In this document: positions 17,922-26,494 of the stretch, one piece after another
Position numbering within the stretch: position 1 is the first letter of the stretch
Layout: every line of letters begins with the position of its first letter
NCBI GenBank assembly: GCA_965267185.1
Contig: OZ253937.1
Location: 2,294,001-2,358,000, forward strand
From: G965267185 sp965267185
GTDB taxonomy: Bacteria; Pseudomonadota; Alphaproteobacteria; UBA6615
DNA length: 64,000 nt
Direction of reading: 5' to 3'
Notes under the pieces: model-generated
Told to the model about the DNA's origin: nothing
What the model saw: the letters and a program-made list of their open reading frames with translations, nothing else
Database searches by the model: none
Translations under genes and position numbers: made by a program

Positions 17922-18296
17922 TTAGGCTTCCTCGATCCGGTAGCGCGAGAACCCGTCATCGACGGTGGCCCAGGCCTTGCCGCGCCAGACTTCCATGGCA
18001 TCGGCATACTTTGCGAACGGACCGAGCCGCTCCTCGGTGGCACCGCGTGCGAGCTTGCGGAATTGCGTATCGGCATACTGGCCGCCGACGACCCAAAATG
18101 ACGCGCCTCCCTCGCGCACGATCCGGTAGCGGACATGACAATCGTCGACCGCCGCCATAGAGACGCCGGCCCACATCTCGCGCGCTTCCTCCTCGGAATC
18201 GTAAGGGCCGAAACGCCGTTCGGATTCGCCGTCCACGAACTTGGTAAATTTCGTATCGGTGTAGGTTCCGCCAACCACCCAGTATTTTTCCGCCAT
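17922..18296 (-). CDS. DUF4170 protein with two tandem copies of the domain
   Basis: A 124-residue cytoplasmic protein made of two copies of a roughly 55-residue unit. Copy one (residues 5-59) and copy two (67-121) share WVVGG-Y-DT-F-K, ER-GP, and a closing VDD-RYRI pattern, with a 62-residue period. Single-copy proteins of this type are placed in DUF4170, a small alphaproteobacterial family without known function. The ATG at 18296 has GAGG five bases upstream. It starts an apparent operon with the GGCT-like gene and perhaps the VOC gene. Confidence 0.8.
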   Translation of the reverse strand: MAEKYWVVGGTYTDTKFTKFVDGESERRFGPYDSEEEAREMWAGVSMAAVDDCHVRYRIVREGGASFWVVGGQYADTQFRKLARGATEERLGPFAKYADAMEVWRGKAWATVDDGFSRYRIEEA

Positions 18297-18550
18297 GCCG
18301 TCCTCGAAAAATCAACCAGGGCCGCCCGAAAAGGCGGCTTATCGACCGCCTTGATTATCGCCCGTGACAGTTAGCAACTCGCTAATCCGGCTCGATTGCG
18401 TAGCGGGACATAAATTCACCGTGCGGCTATCGAAAAAGTTTCTTCGATGTGGAACGATTAGGGCCTACATGGGTAAAAGGCGTATGCCGCCACTGACACC
18501 AGCGCGTGACATCCAAAGTCGATAGTCGACGCAATTGCAGGAAACCTCAG

Positions 18551-19903
18551 ATGAGCCTCGAACCTTCCGCCGACGACCGTAGTTTGCTCGACGATCTGCT
18601 TAAGACCGCCAAAACGCGCGGCGCCGACGATGCCGACGGCGTGTTGGTCCGCTCGACCTCGCTGGCCCATGCGCAAAGGCTCGGCGAGATCGAAAAGCTC
18701 GAACGCGAGGAAAGTTTCGATCTGGGCTTGCGGGTTTTTCGCGGCCAAAAGCAGGCCATCGTGTCGTCGACGGACCTTAGTGCAGAGGCTCTCGACGAGT
18801 TGGTGGACCGTGCACTGGCAATGGCGACCACCGTGCCCGACGACCCGTGGTGCGGATTGGCCAGCGCCGATCAACTCGCCAGCGATGCGCCCAAGTTGGA
18901 TATGGTCGACGGCGCGGAACCAAGCGGCGATGATCTCGTCGCCATGGCGCGCACGTGCGAAGACGCCGCCCGGGCGGTCGATGGAGTAACGAATTCCGAA
19001 GGTTCCGAAGCCGGATGGAGCTCGACCCAGGTGACGCTGGCGGCAACCAACGGATTTTCCGGCGCTTACGCCCGCACCGACTTCGGCGTTAGCGTCTCGG
19101 TACTCGCCGGCGAAGGTACCGACATGGAGAGCGACTACGACTTTAGCCAAGCGGTGTTCCGCGCCGACCTCGACGATCCGGCCACCATCGGCACCAACGC
19201 GGGCGAACGCGCAGTGCGCCGCCTCGGCGCGCGCAAGATGCCGACCGCTGCAGTACCGGTCGTCTACGACCCAAGGGTTGCGGGCGGACTTCTCGGCCAT
19301 CTGACCGGCGCGATCAGCGGACCCGCGGTCGCCCGCGGCACCAGCTTTTTGAAAGACAGCCTCAACGAAGCCGTTTTCGCACCGGGCATCACCATCGTCG
19401 ACGACCCGCACCGCCCCCGCGGCCTGCGCTCGAAACCCTTCGACGGCGAAGGCTTGGCGAATGCAAAGATGAACTTGGTCGAGAACGGCGTATTGATGAC
19501 CTGGCTGCTCGATTTGGCCTCGGCGCGCCAGCTCGGATTGACGAGCACCGGCCGAGCGGCACGCGGCACCTCGGCCCCGCCCAGTCCAGCCCCCACCAAC
19601 CTCTATCTGGAGCCGGGCAACCAAACGCCGGACGAGTTGATGGCGGATATCGACAGCGGGTTCTACGTCACCTCGCTAATGGGGATGGGCGTCAACGGTG
19701 TGACCGGCGACTACAGCCGCGGCGCCGGCGGATTCTGGATCGAGGGCGGCAAGCTGTCCTTTCCGGTAAGCGAAATGACGATTGCCGGCAACCTCAAGGA
19801 TATGTACCGGAATCTGCGCCCGGCGAACGATTTGGCGTTCCGGTATGGCACCAACGCGCCGACCGTGCGTATCGACGGCATGACGGTCGCTGGCGCCGGC
19901 TGA
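18551..19903 (+). CDS. pmbA: Metalloprotease PmbA/TldE
   Basis: Small-subunit partner of TldD; this paralogue lacks the HExxxH zinc site, as expected, and contributes to the shared chamber. It has 450 residues. Visible family segments are GLRVFRGQKQAIVSSTDLS, a VVYDPRVAGGLLGHLTGAISG stretch replacing the zinc helix, and a C-terminal GGKLSFPVSEMTIAGNLKDM. The frame is open from 18506; the ATG at 18551 is chosen for its AGGA eight bases upstream. It is followed by a GC-rich palindrome and then msbA. Confidence 0.94.
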   Translation: MSLEPSADDRSLLDDLLKTAKTRGADDADGVLVRSTSLAHAQRLGEIEKLEREESFDLGLRVFRGQKQAIVSSTDLSAEALDELVDRALAMATTVPDDPWCGLASADQLASDAPKLDMVDGAEPSGDDLVAMARTCEDAARAVDGVTNSEGSEAGWSSTQVTLAATNGFSGAYARTDFGVSVSVLAGEGTDMESDYDFSQAVFRADLDDPATIGTNAGERAVRRLGARKMPTAAVPVVYDPRVAGGLLGHLTGAISGPAVARGTSFLKDSLNEAVFAPGITIVDDPHRPRGLRSKPFDGEGLANAKMNLVENGVLMTWLLDLASARQLGLTSTGRAARGTSAPPSPAPTNLYLEPGNQTPDELMADIDSGFYVTSLMGMGVNGVTGDYSRGAGGFWIEGGKLSFPVSEMTIAGNLKDMYRNLRPANDLAFRYGTNAPTVRIDGMTVAGAG

Positions 19904-19912
19904 ACGGGAACC

Positions 19913-19928
19913 GCCCCGCTAGCGGGGC
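19913..19928 (+). terminator. GC-rich palindrome between pmbA and msbA
   Basis: GCCCCGCTAGCGGGGC is a perfect 16-base palindrome 10 bases after the pmbA stop, able to form a six-pair stem. No clean T-run follows (TTCGCG), so it could be an inefficient terminator or an RNA processing or stabilising hairpin. Confidence 0.4.
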
Positions 19929-19980
19929 TTCGCGCCGGCATGGTATACCCATGCGCGCATGACGCAGGGGCCGCGCGCCA

Positions 19981-21816
19981 TTGACCGAACCGACACAGAA
20001 TACACAAGCGCCTGACGCGACCACCCGCGCACTCGTCACCCGGCTGTGGCGCGACTGGATGCGGGCTCATCTGCCGCAACTGGCGCTCTCGCTTCTTTTG
20101 ATATTCATCGTCGCCGGCCTAGCGGGAGCGTTCACGCTGTTGATCGAGAGGTCGGTCGACCTGCTGGAGGAGCGCGACTGGCAACAATTTCTTTGGATGC
20201 CGATCGCGATCGTCGTGCTCGCCATCATCAAAGGCCTGACCGGTTACGCGCAGACGGTCGTCAGCCAGTCGGTGGCGCTACGCATCATCAACCGGATTCA
20301 GAAAGCGATGTTCGCCCATCTGATGCGGGCCGATATTGCCAGCTTCCACGAAACGGCGAGCGGCACGCTGATGTCGCGGTTCACCAACGACGTAAACATG
20401 ATGCGCGACGCACTATCGAAGTCACTGGTCTCCCTGGTGCGCAGCGCGGTAACCGCCACCGTGCTGGTTGGCTTTATGTTCTACTACGACTGGTTGCTGG
20501 CGCTGATCATCGTTGTTCTGTTACCGATCGGTGGCCGTCCTGTAATGCGGATTGGCCATCGCATACGCCGTGCCGCGACCAACGCCCAACAGGAAATGGG
20601 CGACCTGACGGCTAACCTCGATCAGGCTCTCACCGGGGTCAGGCTCATCAAATCCTACCGGATGGAAGCCTACGAGCGGGACCGCGCCAACAACTTGTTC
20701 GAGCGCATCTACCTCCTGGTCATGAAAATCGTGAAGGCGCGCTCGCGCACCTACCCGATCCTCGAAAGTCTGGGGGGCGTCTCGACTGCGGCAATTCTCG
20801 CGTTCGGCGGCTGGCGCGTCATTTCCGAGACCGGAACGCAAGGCGAATTCGTCGCATTTCTCACCACCGTGGTCATCGCCTTCCAGCAAATACGCCCCAT
20901 GGGCGCGCTCAACGCCAGCCTCCAGGAAGGCCTCTCGGCCATACACCGCAGCTTCGTCCTGCTCGATACGGAACCGACCATCGTCGACCGGGCCGGCGCT
21001 AAACCCCTTGAAGATTGCCGAGGCGCTATTGCCTTCGAAAACGTGGATTTCTCATACGAAGACGAAATTCCAGCCCTGAGCGACATCTCGTTCGCCATAC
21101 CGCCAGGGCAGACGGCAGCTCTCGTGGGACCGAGCGGTGCGGGAAAATCCACTATCCTCAACCTGATCCCGCGCTTCTACGACGTCGGCGAGGGGCGGGT
21201 CACAGTAGACGGCGCCGATGTTCGCGACCTCACCCTGGCCAGCCTGCGGTCACAAATCGCACTCGTTAGCCAGGATGTCACCCTGTTCGACGATACCGTG
21301 GCGGCAAACATTGGCTTCGGCAGGCCCGAGGCTTCCCGCGACGAAATCGTCACCGCGGCGAAAGCGGCAGCAGCCGACGAGTTCATCGGTGAGCTACCGG
21401 AGGGCTACGACACGGTCGTCGGCGAGCGCGGCACCAAATTGTCGGGCGGGCAGCGCCAGCGTATCGCCATTGCGCGCGCGATGGTTCGCGATGCGCCAAT
21501 CTTGTTACTCGACGAAGCCACCAGCGCCCTCGACGCCGAAGCCGAGCGGCAAGTACAACAAGCGCTCGAGCGGCTTACCCAAGGGCGAACGACGTTGGTC
21601 ATTGCCCATCGCCTCGCCACCGTCATGGGAGTCGATGTTATTTACGTTATCGACGAAGGACGCATCGCCGAAGTCGGCACCCACGCCGAGCTCCTCGCCA
21701 AAGGAGGGCTCTATTCGCGGCTCAGTAAACTTCAGTTTCGCGATGCTCCAACCGAAGGAGAGTCCATGGCGGACACCGCGCAGGACGAACCTTTGAGCGC
21801 TCCCGCGCCAGCATGA
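19981..21816 (+). CDS. msbA: Lipid A export ABC transporter MsbA (permease-ATPase fusion)
   Basis: Half-transporter flipping the lipid A core across the inner membrane. It has 611 residues: six helices in the first 310, then an ATPase domain. Walker A is GPSGAGKST at 383-391, the LSGGQRQ signature begins at about 487, Walker B is ILLLDEATSALD, and the H-loop is VIAHRLAT. It is assigned as MsbA rather than a drug exporter because waaA and lpxK follow directly. The start is TTG at 19981, with AGGGG about ten bases upstream. The C-terminal tail past the ATPase is unusually acidic and alanine-rich. Confidence 0.9.
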   Translation: MTEPTQNTQAPDATTRALVTRLWRDWMRAHLPQLALSLLLIFIVAGLAGAFTLLIERSVDLLEERDWQQFLWMPIAIVVLAIIKGLTGYAQTVVSQSVALRIINRIQKAMFAHLMRADIASFHETASGTLMSRFTNDVNMMRDALSKSLVSLVRSAVTATVLVGFMFYYDWLLALIIVVLLPIGGRPVMRIGHRIRRAATNAQQEMGDLTANLDQALTGVRLIKSYRMEAYERDRANNLFERIYLLVMKIVKARSRTYPILESLGGVSTAAILAFGGWRVISETGTQGEFVAFLTTVVIAFQQIRPMGALNASLQEGLSAIHRSFVLLDTEPTIVDRAGAKPLEDCRGAIAFENVDFSYEDEIPALSDISFAIPPGQTAALVGPSGAGKSTILNLIPRFYDVGEGRVTVDGADVRDLTLASLRSQIALVSQDVTLFDDTVAANIGFGRPEASRDEIVTAAKAAAADEFIGELPEGYDTVVGERGTKLSGGQRQRIAIARAMVRDAPILLLDEATSALDAEAERQVQQALERLTQGRTTLVIAHRLATVMGVDVIYVIDEGRIAEVGTHAELLAKGGLYSRLSKLQFRDAPTEGESMADTAQDEPLSAPAPA

Positions 21817-21823
21817 GTTGCTC

Positions 21824-23158
21824 ATGAGTGAAACGGGGGCTACCGCAGAACCCGCTGCCAGGCCGGACCGTACGCCGCCATTGCTCGGCCTCTACCGCGC
21901 GCTCACAACGGCGGGGCTACCGCTGATTCAACTCCTGCTGCGGCGGCGGGTGGCGCGGGGTAAAGAAGACCCTGCCCGTATCGAGGAGCGCCGCGGGGTT
22001 GCGTCATTGCAACGCCCGGACGGACCTCTACTTTGGCTCCATGCTGCAAGTATCGGTGAAGCGCAGTCGGTTCTGGTGCTAATCGACCGGCTCACCCGCG
22101 AGCGGCCCACGCTCAACGTCTTAATGACAACCGGAACCATCACATCGGCAAGCTTGATGGGCGAGCGCCTGCCCAAACGGGCGCTCCACCAGTTCGTGCC
22201 CATCGACCGGCCGGCTTGGGTGCGCCGTTTTCTCCGCTACTGGCGGCCCGACATGGCGATATGGGTTGAATCGGAGCTGTGGCCGAACTTGCTGCTTGAA
22301 ACGGCAGATCGGGGGGTGCCTATGGTGTTGCTCAACGCCCGCATGTCCGCCGATTCGCATACTGGCTGGCAACGCGCCCGCGGCCTCGCTCACCGCTTGC
22401 TATCAAGCTTCTCGCTGGTTTTGGCGCAAGACGAGACCATCGCCAACCGCCTGCGCGACCTCGGGGCCGCCCCGGTGAGCGTGTCGGGCAATCTGAAAAC
22501 CGCCGCCGCCCCCTTACCGGCCACCGCCACGGAATTGCTCGCGCTGCAGGACGCTATCGGAGATCGCCCGGTGTGGTTCGCCGCCAGCACCCACGAGGGC
22601 GAAGAAGTTATGGTCGGCCAAGCTCATGCCTCCGTCGCCAACAAGATTCCCGGCTTGCTGACCATCCTGGCGCCGCGCCATCCGCAACGGGGAACAGAAA
22701 TCGCGACCCAGCTGCGACGGCAAGGTCTGACGGTCGCACAAAGGTCCCGATCCGAACCGATCGCCGATGACGTGGATATCTATCTCGCCGACGGCACCGG
22801 CGAGCTTGGCCTGTTCTATCGCATCGCGCCGGTCGCGTTTGTCGGCGGCTCGCTTATCCCCCATGGCGGGCAAAACATGCTGGAAGCCGCGGTTCTCAAA
22901 TGCGCTATCCTGCACGGACCCCATATTGCCAATTTCGAGACGGTCGCCGAGGGCTTGGCGCAAGCAGGCGCGAGCCGCCAGGTCGGCGATGCCGACGCGC
23001 TGGCGGCAGCGGTCGAGGCACTGCTGACCGGGCCCGACGATGCCACCCGAATGGCCGAAGCCGCCGCCGCGGCTGCGGCGACCCATGACGGCGTTCTCGA
23101 TCGTGTGATGGCAGATTTGTCGCCATTGATCGACAAGATCGCACCGCGTGGTTCATGA
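21824..23158 (+). CDS. waaA: 3-deoxy-D-manno-octulosonic acid (Kdo) transferase
   Basis: Inner-membrane-associated GT30 glycosyltransferase transferring Kdo from CMP-Kdo to the lipid A precursor. It has 444 residues from the ATG at 21824. The acceptor-side catalytic glutamate is E79 in HAASIGEAQSV, and the C-terminal half has the CMP-Kdo binding Rossmann domain with STHEGEEE-like ASTHEGEE and a VGGSLIPHGGQNMLEAA loop. It follows msbA by 7 bp, and its stop overlaps the lpxK start as ATGA, so the three genes are coupled. Confidence 0.96.
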   Translation: MSETGATAEPAARPDRTPPLLGLYRALTTAGLPLIQLLLRRRVARGKEDPARIEERRGVASLQRPDGPLLWLHAASIGEAQSVLVLIDRLTRERPTLNVLMTTGTITSASLMGERLPKRALHQFVPIDRPAWVRRFLRYWRPDMAIWVESELWPNLLLETADRGVPMVLLNARMSADSHTGWQRARGLAHRLLSSFSLVLAQDETIANRLRDLGAAPVSVSGNLKTAAAPLPATATELLALQDAIGDRPVWFAASTHEGEEVMVGQAHASVANKIPGLLTILAPRHPQRGTEIATQLRRQGLTVAQRSRSEPIADDVDIYLADGTGELGLFYRIAPVAFVGGSLIPHGGQNMLEAAVLKCAILHGPHIANFETVAEGLAQAGASRQVGDADALAAAVEALLTGPDDATRMAEAAAAAAATHDGVLDRVMADLSPLIDKIAPRGS

Positions 23159-24123
23159 AAGCGCCGGCGTTTTGGTACAGCGAACCCGGCGCGGCGGCCG
23201 CAGCACTTGCGCCGCTCGCCGGCCTATATGCGCTGGCGAGGGGCCTTAAGAACCGGTTCGCCACAACAGAGCACGCTGCTGTTCCCGTCGTCTGCGCCGG
23301 CAACTTGGTCGCTGGTGGCACCGGCAAAACCCCGGTGGCACTGGCTTTAGCGTCACTGCTCACCGAACGCCAGATCGCCTTTCTGACCCGCGGGTATGGC
23401 GGCACACAAGCCGGCCCCGTTTGCGTCGAACCGGACCGCCACAGCGCCGACGACGTGGGCGACGAGCCCCTGTTACTGGCTCGCGCCGCGCCGACCTGGG
23501 TGGCCCGCGACCGCGTGGCTGGCGCTGTGGCCGCCGTTGCCGCCGGCGCCGAACTCATCATCATGGACGACGGGTTTCAAAATCCGTCGCTTGCCAAGGA
23601 TTTCAGTTTGATCGTCGTCGACGGCGCCACCGGCTTCGGCAATGGCCGTCAACTCCCCGCCGGCCCGCTGCGCGAGCCCATTGCCGCGGGCTTAGCACGC
23701 GCCGATGCGGTAGTGATCGTCGGAGACGACGAAACCCGCCTCGCGGAGGCTCTGCCCAACGATGTTCCGGTCCTCAAGGCCCGTCTGACCCCGACGGTGG
23801 ACTCCGAGAGTCTGAGGGGCGAAAGAGTTGTCGCGCTGGCCGGGATCGGTCGCCCCAAAAAGTTTTTCGCCACGCTGGAGGAAATGGGGTGCGCCCTGGC
23901 GGCGCATCACGCGTTCGCCGATCACCACCGGTACTCCACCGATGAGGTCGAGAATATCTGCGCCGAGGCCGCAGCGCTCGACGCCATACCGGTGACGACG
24001 GAGAAAGACTGGGTGCGCCTGCCCCCCGCCACGCGCTCGATGGTGCAAACCGTACCGGTAATCCTCGAATGGGAGGACGAAAGCCGAGTAAGGGCGCTGC
24101 TATCGAAGTCTATCGATAGCTAG
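23155..24123 (+). CDS. lpxK: Tetraacyldisaccharide 4'-kinase
   Basis: Phosphorylates the 4' position of the lipid A disaccharide, completing lipid IVA before Kdo is added. It has 322 residues with an N-terminal membrane-anchoring segment and the LpxK P-loop GNLVAGGTGKTP (50-60 region). The DDGFQNPSL motif is also family-typical. Its ATG overlaps the waaA stop by four bases. The gene ends 15 bp before the convergent M23 peptidase gene. Confidence 0.96.
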   Translation: MKAPAFWYSEPGAAAAALAPLAGLYALARGLKNRFATTEHAAVPVVCAGNLVAGGTGKTPVALALASLLTERQIAFLTRGYGGTQAGPVCVEPDRHSADDVGDEPLLLARAAPTWVARDRVAGAVAAVAAGAELIIMDDGFQNPSLAKDFSLIVVDGATGFGNGRQLPAGPLREPIAAGLARADAVVIVGDDETRLAEALPNDVPVLKARLTPTVDSESLRGERVVALAGIGRPKKFFATLEEMGCALAAHHAFADHHRYSTDEVENICAEAAALDAIPVTTEKDWVRLPPATRSMVQTVPVILEWEDESRVRALLSKSIDS

Positions 24124-24138
24124 CGCGCATGAACGCAG

Positions 24139-24951
24139 CTACTTGGCGGCTTGCTTCAGGACGAGTTCAGGATCGAGGCGCACATTAAACCAGTTGATGC
24201 GCCAATCGAGATGCGGTCCGGTGGCGCGCCCCGTCGCGCCGACGGTTCCGATGTGTGCACCCTGGGCGACTCTGTCGCCAACTGCCACGTCGACCGACTC
24301 CAAATGAGAGTAGATCGTGGTAACCCCGTGGCCATGATCGATCGCCACCGTGCCGCCGGTATAAAATAGGTCGGCTTCGGCCAAAACCACCTCACCCGCC
24401 GCCGAGGCGCGAATCGGCGTATTCGTCGGCGCGGCGATATCGAGGCCGAGATGGGGGCGACGCGGCTCGCCGTTGAGAATGCGCTGACTGCCATAACGTC
24501 CGCTGATCCGCCCCGGCGTCGGCAACACAAAACCATCTATGAAGATCGTAGATTCGGTATCGCGCGCCCGCGCCGCATTAATCAACGCGCCCTCGCGCCG
24601 AATCCGCTGCAAATCCGCCTCCGACGGCGTCACTTTGCGCGGCGGCAAGCCGTCGATCCGTTCGATCTGCCATTGCCGGGTCACAATCGCCAAAGTTCGT
24701 GTTTCGACGCGCCCGTCCGCATGGGTGAGGGTCAACGTCGCTTCGGCCTCATGATCACGGCCAATCCCAAACACAAATGTTCCGTTTTCAGGATCGACCC
24801 GCAAGGCACGCCCATCGAACGATACCTTCATTCCCGGATCCGCCGTACCAATTATCAGCGCACCCTGGGTCAACGGCCCGTTTAGTTCGAGCGCCGCCGC
24901 CGGTGTTGCGGTCAGCAGAATCCACGCTGCGACAACCGAGACCGCTTTCAC
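24139..24951 (-). CDS. M23 family (LytM/NlpD-type) peptidase with altered zinc ligand
   Basis: Secreted cell-wall peptidase homologue of 270 residues with a signal peptide (cleavage near A20). The LytM domain occupies about 165-265, with HLGLD giving the ligands H167 and D171, YSHLE giving H216, and TGPHLDW at 245-251. In most M23 enzymes the last motif is HxH; here the second histidine, normally a zinc ligand, is D249. It may still bind metal through the aspartate, or it may be a regulatory, inactive member. Its start overlaps the xseA stop (ATGA). Confidence 0.85.
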   Translation of the reverse strand: MKAVSVVAAWILLTATPAAALELNGPLTQGALIIGTADPGMKVSFDGRALRVDPENGTFVFGIGRDHEAEATLTLTHADGRVETRTLAIVTRQWQIERIDGLPPRKVTPSEADLQRIRREGALINAARARDTESTIFIDGFVLPTPGRISGRYGSQRILNGEPRRPHLGLDIAAPTNTPIRASAAGEVVLAEADLFYTGGTVAIDHGHGVTTIYSHLESVDVAVGDRVAQGAHIGTVGATGRATGPHLDWRINWFNVRLDPELVLKQAAK

Positions 24952-26444
24952 AGCAAACGCCCCTGGGAATCGTCCGCCGGCTTGCCGCTGCGTTTCGCCG
25001 ACGGTTTCTTTTTCGCTCTCGGTTTCCTCGGTGCCGGCGGCGCGCCGCCTCCCGCGCCCACCGACGAGACCACCGCCTCGGCACGTCCGTCGTCTTTAAA
25101 CGCCAGCGATATGTCGTCACCCGGCGACAGCATATCGGCGGCGGTCACCGGATCGCCCGCGCCGTCACGCACCACGACAAACCCGCGGTCGAGCACGCCC
25201 TTGTAGGAATAGCTCTCGAGCAGCTTGCATACATTTTCCAAGTACTGAGCCCGGGTTTGAAAGATCGCCTGTCCCAGGCGGGGAAGGCGTTCGCCATTCT
25301 GGAGGACGACCGCTAAGTCCTGACGCTTGCGCGCGACACTATCTCCGGGCCGGCCAAGCTGACGCGCCGCCTGATCGATCCGCTGCCGTCGGTCGCGGAC
25401 CAGTCGCGTTACCGCCGGGCCCAACCGCTCCGCCCAATCGTCGGTCCGCTGCATGGCCGCCTCAAGCAGCCGCCGGGGCTCGGGCAAGCCACGGGCGAGG
25501 CCCGTTAGATGCTGGCCCAATCCGCCGAGATGGCGGGTCATAGCGCCGAATAGCCGGGCGCCATCGTCGGCGAGCTGTGCCAGCAGTTCGGCGCGCACGG
25601 GTACGGCCAGTTCCGCCGCTGCCGTCGGTGTCGGGGCGCGGCGATCGGATGCAAAATCGATCAAGGTGGTGTCGGTCTCATGGCCGATTGCCGAGATCAG
25701 GGGAATCGCGCTCGCCGCCGCTGCGCGCACGACATTTTCCTCGTTGAACGCCATCAAATCTTCCAGCGAGCCGCCACCGCGCGCCACGATCAGCAAGTCG
25801 GGCCGCGGCACGTCGCCGCCAACGGCAAGCTCGTTGAAACCGGCGATGGCCGCGGTCACCTGTTCGGCGGCGTCAGTACCCTGCACCAGAACGGGCCACA
25901 ACAAAACATGGCGCGGAAAACGGTCGTTTAGGCGATGCATGATGTCGCGGAACACCGCCCCGGTTGGCGAGGTAATTACGCCGATGACCTCCGGCAGATA
26001 CGGCAACGCCTGTTTGCGGTCCTCGTCGAACAAGCCTTCGGCGGCGAGCCGCTTGCGCCGCTCTTCGATCATCTTGAGCAGCGCGCCCTCGCCGGCGACT
26101 TCCATGCGTTCGATGACGAGCTGATACTTCGAACGCGCGGCATAGGTGGTGATGCGCCCAGTGGCGATCACCTCGAGCCCATCTTCCGGTTCGATTTCGA
26201 GCTTGCCCGCTGTGCCGCGCCAACACACCGCATCCATATTGGCGTCGGCATCTTTCAGCGCCATGTAAAGATGACCGGAAGCAGCGCGTTTAAATCCGGA
26301 AACTTCACCACGCACCCGCACATAGCCGAAAGTATCCTCGACGACGCGTTTCAGCGCGCCGCTAAGCTCGGCGACGCTATAGACCGGCGGCTCATTGCTT
26401 CCGGCGGCGTCAGATGGTTGGCTGTCGAAGGCGGGCGGGTTCAT
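24948..26444 (-). CDS. xseA: Exodeoxyribonuclease VII large subunit
   Basis: Catalytic subunit of ExoVII, which degrades single-stranded DNA. It has 498 residues: an N-terminal OB fold (about 21-118, with GEVSGFKRAASGHLYMALKD), the catalytic domain with RGGGSLEDLMAFNEE, a long arginine-rich coiled coil (about 300-400), and a C-terminal tail ending in a lysine-, arginine- and proline-rich stretch. The small subunit xseB is not in the window. It is divergent from purD with 50 bp between, and its stop overlaps the M23 peptidase start. Confidence 0.96.
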   Translation of the reverse strand: MNPPAFDSQPSDAAGSNEPPVYSVAELSGALKRVVEDTFGYVRVRGEVSGFKRAASGHLYMALKDADANMDAVCWRGTAGKLEIEPEDGLEVIATGRITTYAARSKYQLVIERMEVAGEGALLKMIEERRKRLAAEGLFDEDRKQALPYLPEVIGVITSPTGAVFRDIMHRLNDRFPRHVLLWPVLVQGTDAAEQVTAAIAGFNELAVGGDVPRPDLLIVARGGGSLEDLMAFNEENVVRAAAASAIPLISAIGHETDTTLIDFASDRRAPTPTAAAELAVPVRAELLAQLADDGARLFGAMTRHLGGLGQHLTGLARGLPEPRRLLEAAMQRTDDWAERLGPAVTRLVRDRRQRIDQAARQLGRPGDSVARKRQDLAVVLQNGERLPRLGQAIFQTRAQYLENVCKLLESYSYKGVLDRGFVVVRDGAGDPVTAADMLSPGDDISLAFKDDGRAEAVVSSVGAGGGAPPAPRKPRAKKKPSAKRSGKPADDSQGRLL

Positions 26445-26494
26445 CTATTCAGCCGGCGTGATAAAAGACTGGGACTACGAAACAAGGATCGAAC

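Noticed and set aside
18321..18338. GCCGCC-CGAAAA-GGCGGC hairpin upstream of the DUF4170 gene
   Set aside because: Only six base pairs in a GC-rich genome, with no T-run; it could arise by chance.
18458..19624. Long open frame (388 codons) antisense to pmbA
   Set aside because: It lies entirely over a well-supported pmbA gene, has an amino-acid mix typical of GC-rich antisense reading (many R, G, A, H), and matches no known family.
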